NCBI GenBank assembly: GCA_935421135.1
Contig: OW285196.1
Coordinates: 1,178,001 to 1,242,000 of the forward strand
DNA length: 64,000 nt
Reading direction: 5' to 3'
Source of the DNA: Bugulina stolonifera
Lineage: Eukaryota; Bryozoa; Gymnolaemata; Cheilostomatida; Bugulidae
Positions 34,501-45,073 of the stretch are shown one piece after another. Every line of letters starts with the position of its first letter. The first letter of the stretch is position 1. The notes below the pieces were generated by a model, which saw only the letters and a program-made list of their open reading frames with translations, ran no database searches and was not told the DNA's origin. The position numbers and the translations under genes were made by a program.

Positions 34501-36339
34501 ATCTGTGAAAACCAAAAATCTGTTAACTATTCGGACAATCAACAACAACCATGTCAGTTCACAAAATAAACAATAATTGAGGCTGTTAAACTACTTCTTG
34601 TAATGCTGCCTACCTCACAGACTGAGTTCATAATATACTAATTAACAATCATTACAGCATTCTGTACATACCCTGTTGGAAATCGAGGCCGTGTTATTAT
34701 CTCATATTTAGCTGTGGCACTATCTGTACTGTTAACATTACATATATCCCTTAAAGACTCTGTATAACTTTGGTCAGATTCTTGAGTGTTTTCTACTGGA
34801 AAAACAAATATGCATAGATATGATTAATAGCCAAATCAGCTGTTGCTTTGTAAGCAAGTAGTTCTGAAGGAGACTAAATGAGTACAATTGGAAGCCATGC
34901 TCATTAGTTGGGAGATTCTATACTAACAGTAGTAGCAGCTATGAATGTAGGTCAACACGGACCATTCTGTGACACTTTAACAATGCACTTCAAAGAACAC
35001 TGATTGCCGACCCAATTCGTCTAAAACAGCCGACTCACAAGTCAGACACCAAATCCAAAAATGAAGTGCCTGTATTCTACTATGTACATGCTGCTCAGTA
35101 TTCATATCATTTAATTAGAAATATTTAACTCTAACTTTAACTTCATGTAATAAAGGGTTACCTGGCAGTGATGTAGAACTAGACATAAAGGTAACAAAAG
35201 GGAATTGTTAGACCATAAGTACCTAGAGGCCTATAACACACATTGCTAACAAAAGAGCCTTACAAGTACATAGTGACAGCAAATGTGATATCAAAAGGTC
35301 TGACAGTATCATATCATCTAGCACTAACCACATAATCCTGGTACACTGTAGACTGTGGTACACTTGCTAAGATATCTATGAAGGTAGGGGTGACACTGGG
35401 AACCATCAAACTGGGTGTATTTATTTTCCTTCCACTATCTTTGCATGTGGAATTGTCCTACCTCTAGTACAGAACACAAGGTTCCCCACACTCCAGCTCA
35501 ACAGCACCAGGGTACGGGTATATCAGGTTTGTCTACAGTAAAGGACCACTAGTTATCGTGCGTCAGTCATCTTACAATAGCTAGTATAACTATTCTTATT
35601 AACTCCTACTATTACCAGACCTGCACGATTTTGTCTCTCACTCACATTCGGTTTACCACCTCCGTGTAATCAAACACAGGTTGACATCAACTTTGTGACC
35701 TTCAGTTTGTTCATTGTCAAACTGTCATCTATGATGCGACACACCTAACGATATTGACTTTCCAGAGAGTTGTTCCCTCTTTAAATGAAAAGAGGGTACA
35801 AAACTACTAATTTCTAAGGATTTATCACAGCATTTGTTTACACACGTATATAGAACAGTACAAATGCAGATCATTTTGTTTATTGCTTTTTCGGATGCAA
35901 CTGGTCACCAGTTGTTAAGGTGGTAACAGACCAGCGAAAATCGCGCTGTTGTTCGCCGCGAAATGACGGTGGAGCGACAAGGCTTCACAAAATTGAGCAG
36001 AAATGCCCTGTTCGCCCAATAGCAAGTATGTTTAATTTTAAGTTTCGCTTTCGACAACGCTGGCTTCTGATTGGCAAGAAAAGCTTTAGCGACTCCATTC
36101 CATTCCATTAATGACTTTCGAATTTGACTTATTTCTGCCAAGTCAATGTGGTGGATAAAAATTTTGTACAGTGCATAGCCAGCATGGGAAAAAAGTCTAC
36201 ATATTATTCACTTTTACTTCATCAGTGCCACTAGCAGCATTTAGAGTATATCAAGGTTAGCGACGAGGATACACGCCAAATGTAACATCTAAGCTGTGTG
36301 TACGTGAGACTACACAGTGCATAGTCACAAGTACACACA
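34501..36339. other. Stretch without firm features
   Basis: No gene recognised. A GC-richer block at 35915-36120 (ACCAGCGAAAATCGCGC... to CATTCCATTAATG) stands out from the AT-rich surroundings and may be a transposon remnant; open frames on both strands there overlap and are not convincing. Confidence 0.45.
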
Positions 36340-37197
36340 GTGTAAGTGTAGTGTAGTGTCAGTGTAGTGTAAGTGTCGTGCAAGTGTAGTGTAAGTGTAG
36401 TGTCAGTGTAGTGTCAGTGTAGTGTCAGTGTAGTGTCAGTCTAGTGTAAGTGTAGTGTCAGTGTAGTGTAAGTGTAAGTGTAGTGTAAGTGTAGTGTCAG
36501 TGTAGTGCAAGTGTAGTGTAAGTGTAGTGTAAGTGTAGTGCAAGTGTAGTGTAAGTGTAGTGTAAGTGTAGTGTCAGTGTAGTGTCAGTGGAGTGTCAGT
36601 CTAGTGTAAGTGTAGTGTCAGTGTAGTGTAAGTGTAAGTGTAGTGTAAGTGTAGTGTCAGTGTAGTGCAAGTGTAGTGTAAGTGTAGTGTAAGTGTAGTG
36701 CAAGTGTAGTGTAAGTGTAGTGTAAGTGTAGTGTCAGTGTAGTGTCAGTGTAGTGTCAGTCTAGTGTAAGTGTAGTGTCAGTGTAGTGTAAGTGTCAGTG
36801 TAGTGTCAGTGTAGTGTAAGTGTAGTGTCAGTGTAGTGTAAGTGTAGTGTAAGTGTAGTGTCAGTGTAGTGTAAGTGTAGTGTCAGTGTAGTGTCAGTGT
36901 AGTGCAAGTGTAGTGTAAGTGTAGTGTAAGTGTAGTGTAAGTGTAGTGTAAGTGTAGTGTCAGTGTAGTGTCAGTGTAGTGTAAGTGTAGTGCAAGTGTA
37001 GTGTAAGTGTAGTGTAAGTGTAGTGTAAGTGTAGTGTAGGTGTAGTGTAAGTGTAGTGTAAGTGTAGTGTAAGTGTAGTGTAAGTGTAGTGTAAGTGTAG
37101 TGTAAGTGTAGTGTAAGTGTAGTGTAAGTGTAGTGTAGGTGTAGTGTCAGTGTAGTGTCAGTGTAGTGTAAGTGTAGTGTAAGTGTAGTGTAAGTGT
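36340..37197. repeat. 11-bp minisatellite
   Basis: About 78 tandem units of an 11-bp motif AGTGTAGTGTA with A/C and A/G variants (TAAG, TCAG, CAAG, TAGG). It contains two long higher-order repeats (the block from about 36440 recurs near 36610). The minus-strand 146-aa frame here is just the array read as Thr-Leu-His repeats. Confidence 0.95.
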
Positions 37198-37439
37198 CAG
37201 TAATGAACACAATGTACAGTGCAATAACATGTACATGTAGATTGGAATTGCAAGGACTGGCCAATGGACATTCTAATCTATACTGTACCATGTGCTGATG
37301 TAACACTGTATCACCATTACTAATATATAATACTACATGACCAGTATCAACCGTAGTGCCAATATTACTACATAATATATAGACTAGTTGCCATAATTGT
37401 ATAACATACATGCCCAGCTACACCTTGGCATGGTTTTTC

Positions 37440-37685
37440 ATGAGTTGGGATGTTTACTATGAGAAAAAAGTGATGTCTTGAAAAAAGTAAAATTTTTGAA
37501 GTTGTCTCCCACTTGACTTGTTTTTCGACTCGCAAGTAGACAAGTCGACTTCGACTTGACTTGTGATTTACATGACGGCTGACTTGACTTGACGCAGCAC
37601 TGACTTGACTTGGACTTGCCTCAAAAATTTTGGAAATGACTTGACTTGTTGACTTGCGAGTAGACTTGGACCCAACCCTGCACAC
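37440..37685. repeat. ACTTGACTTG-rich dispersed repeat
   Basis: Dense GACTTGACTTG and CAAGTCGACTT phrases ending CTTGGACCCAACCCTG. This composition is typical of non-autonomous DNA-transposon fragments in animal genomes; family unassigned. Confidence 0.5.
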
Positions 37686-38333
37686 AGCTGGGTGCGGAGT
37701 GTTAGTTATCATAACATACCACAGATGATTTGAAATGACACACCAGCATCGAATAAATACCGCTTTGGGACTAGGAAAGATAGCTCTACACACAGTTCAG
37801 TGTCTACACCGCCAACATTGAACTACGCCAAAACATCGTGCAAGCCTACATGTATAGGCCTATTATACAGTATAAAATGAAACTGGTTTAATATCCCACT
37901 GCACTGTGACTGGTCATTGGGTACAATAGAGACAAGTATTAAATCTCAACCAAGTTAATTTCAGCTGTGAAAAAGATCTTTGACAACTCACATATAAATT
38001 GTTTGCAATAAAAATATTGCCTAGTATGTAATAGTAGTGACAGTCCACGAGATATGAGGGAGTGGGGATTGACAAGTAAATGTATCACAGCCAATGGTAT
38101 AGGCCTAGGGGTCGACATGGATACCTAATCATTTAGTTACCTTGAGCTCTGCCTGAGCCACTATCTGACTTGATTTATTATAGATATGGCACCTGAGTAC
38201 TGTACTGCCTACGTCTACTACTAGTACATGTATATACTTCTGTCCTACTGAGCCATCATCATCTCCTGGTCCCACATAACGGGGCGGAATATCATCAGCC
38301 ATAAATGATTCAATTCACCTGCCAGCAAATCTA

Positions 38334-38600
38334 CAATACCACAACCTCTACAACAGTATCTATATGTTGGTAGTATTGATACCACAACCTCTACAACAGT
38401 ATCTATATGTTGGTAGTATTGATACCACAACCTCTACAACAGTATCTACACGTATATGTTGGTAGTATTGATACCACAACCTCTACAACAGTATCTATAT
38501 GTTGGTAGTATTGATACCACAACCTCTACAGCAGTATCTATATGTTGATAGTAGTGATACCACAACCTCTACAACAGTGCCTATATGTTGATAATTTGAT
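38334..38600. repeat. 43-bp minisatellite
   Basis: Six tandem copies of a unit GATACCACAACCTCTACAAC plus AGTATCTATATGTTGGTAGTATT. One copy has a short insertion (ACACGT). Confidence 0.93.
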
Positions 38601-41040
38601 AGTAGATAACAGACCTAGTAACTAATGACTACTCATACAACATATATATATGTATATACTTGACGATACAGACGAGCATTTGAAAATTGTTAAAACTTTT
38701 AAACAGGAAGCATAATTACCAAAATAGTCAACTGTGTACACGAATAAAATGAGGAAACTGCACGGATTTAGATGGAAAGTTAGTTATTCATGATAGTCCA
38801 GCACCAAAGTCTTTTGATATGCTCATCATTGTTATAGGGAAATATGTTGAGGGTTTACATGAATTTCCGCATCAGATTTTATTGCTGCACATGTATTGGA
38901 TCTCTTATAGCAGTCACCCACTCACGTTCAGGAGAAACTTGCGAACAAAGTGTCAAATGTCATAGTTAAATACAGGAACATTAGCCTGCTTGCTGCAAAG
39001 AGCCAGACTTTGGATGAAAGATGATTAGGCAGTAGTTAATATAGAGTAGACATGGTGAGACACAAGAATGTGGAAGAATTTCTATAAGGAATGTGACCCT
39101 ATAAACAGTATATGATACTAAGACAGTATATGGATCCCAGTTAGAAGCTTGTATGTAGGCTATACTGTTCACCTAAGCACTACAAGGCCGTTATGGAGCA
39201 AACGGTGAAAATGCCCAATACTCTCATATTCATATTGCTAAATTTGCGAAATCCAATTGGGACAAATTTCAATGTAACTTATGGTAAAGCTTTACAGGTC
39301 TATTTTATTTACAATTTTTACTATTGAACTTCCCCTTCTAGTCTCTCTCTTTCTAACCATGTAAAATTTATTTACGTTCAAACTGTCTATCAAAAAAGAA
39401 TTAAAATAGTAGTTAATGTTTAATATCTGGGCTATGAAAATAGATATTTAGTATTAAACCTACCTAGCCTACAATATTGAAATATTTATTATATAATACT
39501 TGATCATATTGGTATTAAATTATTGTAATGGTGAGAAGAGACATGGAATTACTCAATTAAAATAATTGATTATAATACCACTACATTTTATTTTACAATT
39601 TTACAACTTATGATCTGACATGTACATGTATATACATATTCAATTATATTTAAGATTATTAATAATAATAATTGTAACCACTTCATTATATTATTATATT
39701 AATTTGATAAAATAATAATTCAATACAAATAATTTATTATCATCATTATACAAAAACCTTGTATTGCACAATTTTGCTACAGTAACAATAACATATAGTA
39801 GGCTTGCCAAGTTGTTTGACCCTTTTACTCCATAGAGTTACTTTATGGCCCCATCATTCACGCGGAATCGGGAAGAGTTAGTAAGCCTGACCATAGGATA
39901 GGTAGGGAGGGATAGAGTAGAGCAAGAGTTGCCTTTCAGATGAATTTGCGACTGTTTGAAAAAGGCAGTTTCAAACAGGACAGTACAAAACCGAACAGTT
40001 CGAAGCGCCAAACCCCCAGATTTCAAATAATTTTCAGTATTATACTTTTATTTTATTATTTATATTAATTAATTAAAATTAATTATCTGTGAGTTGTGCT
40101 CTTCTAAATGTAATCTTAATCTACACACTTTCGAATTGCCCTGTTTGGAACTGTTCTGTTTCGAACTGTCCTGTTGTGAAACGTCCTATTTCGAACTGTC
40201 TTTTTTGAAATGTTCTGTTACTCTTCCAGATAACTCTATGAGCCTGACGGATAGTAAGTATATTCTTACCTCAATGAGTTCAGGACACTCAACCTCCACC
40301 AGACCATAATGATACAAAAATAGAGGGCTTGCATGTTATGTTTAAGATAAGTAAGGGGAGAACCAGTGGTTGTGCCGTTTTCCAGCACTTTGCTGTTTTC
40401 AATTTTCAGATTGAGATTTTAGAGGCACTACCCTTAGATCTCGGATGGACCTTGGTAAAAACTGTCATGATATACATTGCTTGTATATAAGATGCAGTCT
40501 ATCCATGTGACACAGGTCCAGGACAGTTACAGTAGAGTATATCATATGTATTATGTATATCATATATGATATACTGTACTCACATACTATATGCGACACT
40601 CACACTGTGTTTGAGCGACTTGCAAAATGGAGCTAAGAAAGTGCATTTGTTTACAAAATAAAAATAGTCGTGTATAATATTAAAGTCATCGGTTTGATAT
40701 ATCAAGGGCCTTGATAACAACTGATATTGAAATTAATATAAAATCAAAAATAATATTCAATTTTAATAACCGGACATGTGGAAACTCAGTGGGCCTATCT
40801 TCACTTCCGGCTGAACCGAAACTTCATGGGTTTCAAGCGGTTTTCTCTTGCATATAGAGTAAAGGCTGAGGGAACAACTTCACATTTGGACCTGTAATTT
40901 ATAACCTACTAAAAAGAGTTGTAGACAACTCAATATACATTATACCATTACATTATACTCATTGGCTACTAAGACTGCATTAGCCTATTGACAATGGCTA
41001 TTTTCTCTAGAAAAAGGTCAAATTGCTTTTTTTACACTAC
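38601..41040. other. AT-rich stretch with one repeat-like patch
   Basis: No gene. Around 39955-40230 an irregular repeat of TTTCGAACTGTCCTGTT-like phrases occurs in both orientations (CAAACAGGACAGT on the left, CGAACTGTCCTGT on the right), possibly the ends of a degraded element. The remainder is AT-rich. Confidence 0.4.
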
Positions 41041-41203
41041 CTTATGTCTCAGTTTAATATTTATTGTTGCATGCAGACCGCAACAGAACAGTGTATAGGA
41101 ACTCTCCACTCTTGGGCACTGGTGGCAGGAGAATATGACTCCTGAACAGATTCACTGGCACTGCATATTGGGCACAGGTAGTGCGATTTGTTGAAAGAGT
41201 TGG

Positions 41204-41247
41204 CTAGTTCTGTATATAAAAGACATGTCTGTTATATACAGAACTAG
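41204..41247. repeat. Short inverted repeat beside gag fragment
   Basis: Arms CTAGTTCTGTATATA (41204-41218) and TATATACAGAACTAG (41233-41247) flank a 14-base spacer. Confidence 0.8.
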
Positions 41248-41253
41248 GGAGGA

Positions 41254-41311
41254 ACGTCAGCGGCTTGGTCAGCTCAAACGAGCTTGTTTAAGCTGACCAA
41301 GCCGCTGACGT
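41254..41311. repeat. 21-bp inverted repeat at broken end of gag
   Basis: ACGTCAGCGGCTTGGTCAGC+T at 41254-41274 is the reverse complement of 41291-41311, with a 16-base loop. The right arm is gag coding sequence; the left arm is an inverted copy of it, lying exactly where gag homology stops. Confidence 0.88.
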
Positions 41312-41535
41312 GCTTTCCTAGGGGACATACCAAAATGACACCTAAGGGTTGCCCAGATCCCTGCAGTGGTGTCCGGACGTCCACAGTTCTTTGCTATCTC
41401 TTTGAGCGAGTCCCGAAGATGTAGAAAGGTGACCGCCTCGTTCCAGCCGTTTGCCGTGGCAACGGCTTGGAACTGGCTCATGAAGAACTCAACATCACTG
41501 GTACCGTCATAGCAGGTGCCTTCAAGGCCTGAACT
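41269..41535 (-). pseudogene. Truncated gag of a second LTR element
   Basis: The 70-aa frame ('MSQFQAVATANGWNEAVTFL', 'HLRDSLKEIAKNCGRPDTTA') is homologous to the capsid region of the gag at 26.1-27.0 kb, including the 'CGRP' and 'RLGQL' positions. It ends abruptly at the inverted repeat. Upstream coding is frameshifted. Together with the primer site and LTR start to the right, this is the 5' end of a related element whose remainder is lost. Confidence 0.8.
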
Positions 41536-41691
41536 GCTGGACAGGGTAGTTCCAGTAGAAGTCGTTCAATGAGACCAACCAGTCTGTTAACATCTCCAGC
41601 ATCCTCTCAAGTAGAAATCCGTACGCTCTCCATGGTTAGGTTTTGCCTCCGCATTAGCTGCCATTGCTACAAGTCGTCTGGGGATTCGCTC

Positions 41692-41709
41692 ATCCCACTG
41701 CTGCCACCA
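41692..41709 (-). other. tRNA-Leu-like primer binding site of second LTR element
   Basis: The plus strand reads ATCCCACTGCTGCCACCA, one base different from the site at 27369-27386, and is again one base from an LTR edge (TGTTGTGGATG at 41711). Confidence 0.75.
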
Positions 41710-41710
41710 A

Positions 41711-43650
41711 TGTTGTGGATGTGTCTCCGAGGGCCCAAGGTCTGCACACAAGCCTCCAATGATTTATATAGCAATGCAGAGAACGGCTACCTAGTCAAGC
41801 AATTCCTGTGCCCAAACGGCTTACAAGTGTATAGTAAAGTCCAGATTAATAATGTACTAGCATAATTCAGCATAACTGTATGCTAATGTCACGAGCAAAA
41901 ATAGAGGATAATATACTGTGTTACTAATAGACTATAGTAGTGTGTATGTGTATATGTATATGTAGTGGAGTAATGAATGTTATATGGATGTATATATGTA
42001 TAATGAATGGATGATGTGTGGGTAATGAATGTGAACTGATATAATGTGTGTATATGAAATTGGTAAGTTGTAATTGTCTGTCCTTGAACGTTTATGAGAA
42101 GACTACTCCAATATGATGATAATCAAGTCTAATCTCAGTCTATATACATGTAGTCCTATGCTATATAATTTCTAATGGTTTTATTTTGTGTAATATGAAT
42201 GGTTATGTATGTGTAATGGTGTGTATGGTTCTATGCTCTATGGTATAGTTTGTATGGTTAGCACTCTGGGTTCTCTCCTACTTTGCTCAGTGACAGTATT
42301 TGTAAGAACAATATAAATATTAATTTAAAAAAAATCGTTCTAGGGCAGCACATAGCGCATCGCGTGATGCATCATGGGAAGCAGAAATATGTTGAGAGCA
42401 CAACTCTGCAACTTTTAACTTTCCTGCTGCCTTCATTTTAACACAAATCTACATTTGCTGAGCAAGGTAATTAGTGACAGGCATCCTTTAAGGGGGTTGG
42501 CCATTTTTTATACAATGATGTATTTTTGAGTGTACAGACCTACCATAATGCTCTGTGTGTGGAACTCATGCTATACTACAACCAATACTTGATGTGGCAA
42601 ATTGATGGGAAACTGGACACTGGCTACTAGCATATATATAATTATCATAGGAAGACCCTCTGTCTATTTCTAGTAAATGTTGACTGGGGTTGAAGGGCCA
42701 TGTTAATTTATGTCTATCATGTTAATATCTGTGGACTGACTCATACATGGGTAGAATAATATGTGGTAGAATAATATGATTAATTATTATTTTATTCAGG
42801 CCTTGTTGTTCTGTCTAAGTGACACACTAGCCTAGTAGCCTATTGCTAGTAATGTAGTATATAATATAATAGTTTTATTTCATAACATATTATTAATATT
42901 ACATTGTGTGTATTCCACTAGATGAACAATGTTATTGTAATGTTCCTCCTAATTACATGTACTGAGTAGATTGTAGACTGTTACTGCTGACTAGACTGCC
43001 TGTACTTATTGTATTCTCTACTACATTTATATATAACATAGTAAACTGGTTAGTTCAAAGGTCATAGTCATTCAACTACCAAGACTGTCAACCTTCTACA
43101 ATTTGGTTTATATAGAGTTGTGCTCTCTCTCTCAGTAAGAGCAGATAACTCATAATTCTCCTCACTGTAACTTCTATTATATTTTGCTACTGTATTTACA
43201 TGCATATGTTAGATTTGGTTCTGTAACTGTGGTGTTAGGAATTGTCTGTTCTCATTATCATACTAAAACTATAACCACTCAAATAACACATGACATAAAT
43301 TTGAGATATTTTTTGTTGCAAGGTGCCAGTACTTCCTGCTATGCTACTGTAACAGGTGCAGCTGTGTGATGAGGCATCAGTCCCCTGAACCCATGCCTCT
43401 CACAGCCTAGTATTGCAGTCTTTGTCATGAAAGCTGGTGGCAGTACTTCAGTAAAAGAGTGTTCATTAAAATCATAAGAAATCATTTATATTGTATGATA
43501 AATCACTCTGTAGGCCTATCATACTGGCTAAAAATCAGGCTATCAATGTTATGTAATACAAACCATTATTAGTAAAGCATTTTATAAGAAGTACATGTAG
43601 ATAAATGATAATTCTCACAGCTCTGGTACGGCTACTGCTACCTTTCCTGG
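41711..43650. other. LTR start of the second element, then unassigned DNA
   Basis: The edge at 41711 begins a probable 5' LTR (minus orientation; ends CATCCACAACA). No second copy is present, so its length cannot be set. Beyond about 42,000 the sequence is TATATG/TGTATG-rich and then AT-rich without a recognised gene. Confidence 0.45.
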
Positions 43651-44785
43651 TGGTGCTATGGTACCAGTATCACACCTCTGTGCTATGGTACCAGTATCAC
43701 ACCTCTGTGCTATGGTACCAGTATCACAATTCTGTGCTATGGTATCAGTATCACACCTCTGTGCTATGGTACCAGTATCACACCTCTGTGCTATGGTATC
43801 AGTATCACACCTCTGTGCTATGGTACCAGTATCACACCTCTGTGCTATGGTATCAGTATCACACCTCTGTGCTATGGTATCAGTATCACACCTCTGTGCT
43901 ATGGTACCAGTACCACACCTCTGTGCTATGGTATCAGTATCACACCACTGTGCTATGGTACCAGTATCACACCTCTGTGCTATAGTACCAGTATCACACC
44001 TCTGTGTTATGGTACCAGTATCACACCTCTGTGCTATGGTACCAGTATCACACCACTGTGCTATGGTACCAGTATCACACCTCTGTGCTATGGTACCAGT
44101 ATCACACCCCTGTGCTATGGTATCAGTATCACACCTCTGTGCTATGGTATCAGTATCACACCTCTGTGCTATGGTACCAGTATCATACCTCTGTGCTATG
44201 GTACCAGTATCACACCTCTGTGCTATGGTACCAGTATCACACCTCTGTGCTATGGTACCAGTATCACACCACTGTGCTATGGTACCAGTATCACACCTCT
44301 GTGCTATGGTATCAGTATCACACCTCTGTGCTATGGTACCAGTATCACACCACTGTGCTATGGTACCAGTATCACACCTCTGTGCTATGGTACCAGTATC
44401 ACACCACTGTGCTATGGTACCAGTATCACACCTCTGTGCTATGGTATCAGTATCACACCTCTGTGCTATGGTATCAGTATCACACCTCTGTGCTACGGTA
44501 CCAGTATCACACCTCTGTGCTACGGTACCAGTATCACACCTCTGTGCTACGGTACCAGTATCACACCTCTGTGCTATGGTATCAGTATCACACCTCTGTG
44601 CTATGGTATCAGTATCACACCTCTGTGCTATGGTATCAGTATCACACCTCTGTGCTATGGTATCAGTATCACACCTCTGTGCTATGGTACCAGTACCACA
44701 CCTCTGTGCTATGGTACCAGTATCACACCACTGTGCTATGGTACCAGTATCACACCTCTGTGCTATGGTATCAGTAGCAGTACCA
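43651..44785. repeat. 27-bp minisatellite
   Basis: About 42 tandem copies of TGCTATGGTACCAGTATCAC+ACCTCTG, with variants GTATC/GTACC and CCTCT/CCACT. Because 27 is a multiple of three and the unit lacks stops in two frames, it yields 381-aa and 257-aa pseudo-frames. It ends about 130 bp beyond the stop codon of the Roco-caspase gene. Confidence 0.96.
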
Positions 44786-44911
44786 GCACAGAGTCATTGG
44801 TAGAGAACACTGAATCAATCAATGGAAGCTGTACATACATTGTAGAGCTACATACATAAAACTATATATTTATATATATATATCCATAGTATAGTTCACA
44901 GTTAGTATAGT

Positions 44912-45073
44912 CTAGTTGGACTTCAGTGCTCTGGAGTCAAGTAGAGGAAATAAATAGAGTTTCCTGAAGTTGGTAAAAGTACAGCGGCATTCTGGGACAG
45001 CACCACCAGCCCATCTTCTATCACCCACTCTGTTCCTTCTGGCTTCACAAGCTCTCCTAACCCTGTGTTGTAT
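44912..45073 (-). CDS. Roco-caspase exon 13: end of caspase small subunit
   Basis: Acceptor CTTTACAG, phase 0, 53 codons plus TAG. It contains 'RVRRACEARR' and 'VPECRCTFTNFRKLYLFP', which correspond to the final helix and the conserved K-LYF-type end of caspase p10 subunits. The other frames of this exon do not continue the upstream phase. Confidence 0.8.
   Translation of the reverse strand: MQHRVRRACEARRNRVGDRRWAGGAVPECRCTFTNFRKLYLFPLLDSRALKSN

Noticed and set aside
36971..37411. 146-aa Thr-Leu-His repeat frame
   Set aside because: Artefact of the 11-bp array (33 bp equals three units).
43605..44803. 381-aa, 257-aa and 126-aa open frames of Val-Pro-Val-Ser-His / Trp-Tyr-Gln-Tyr-His repeats
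   Set aside because: They are the 27-bp minisatellite read in two stop-free frames; no splice sites or codon bias support a gene.
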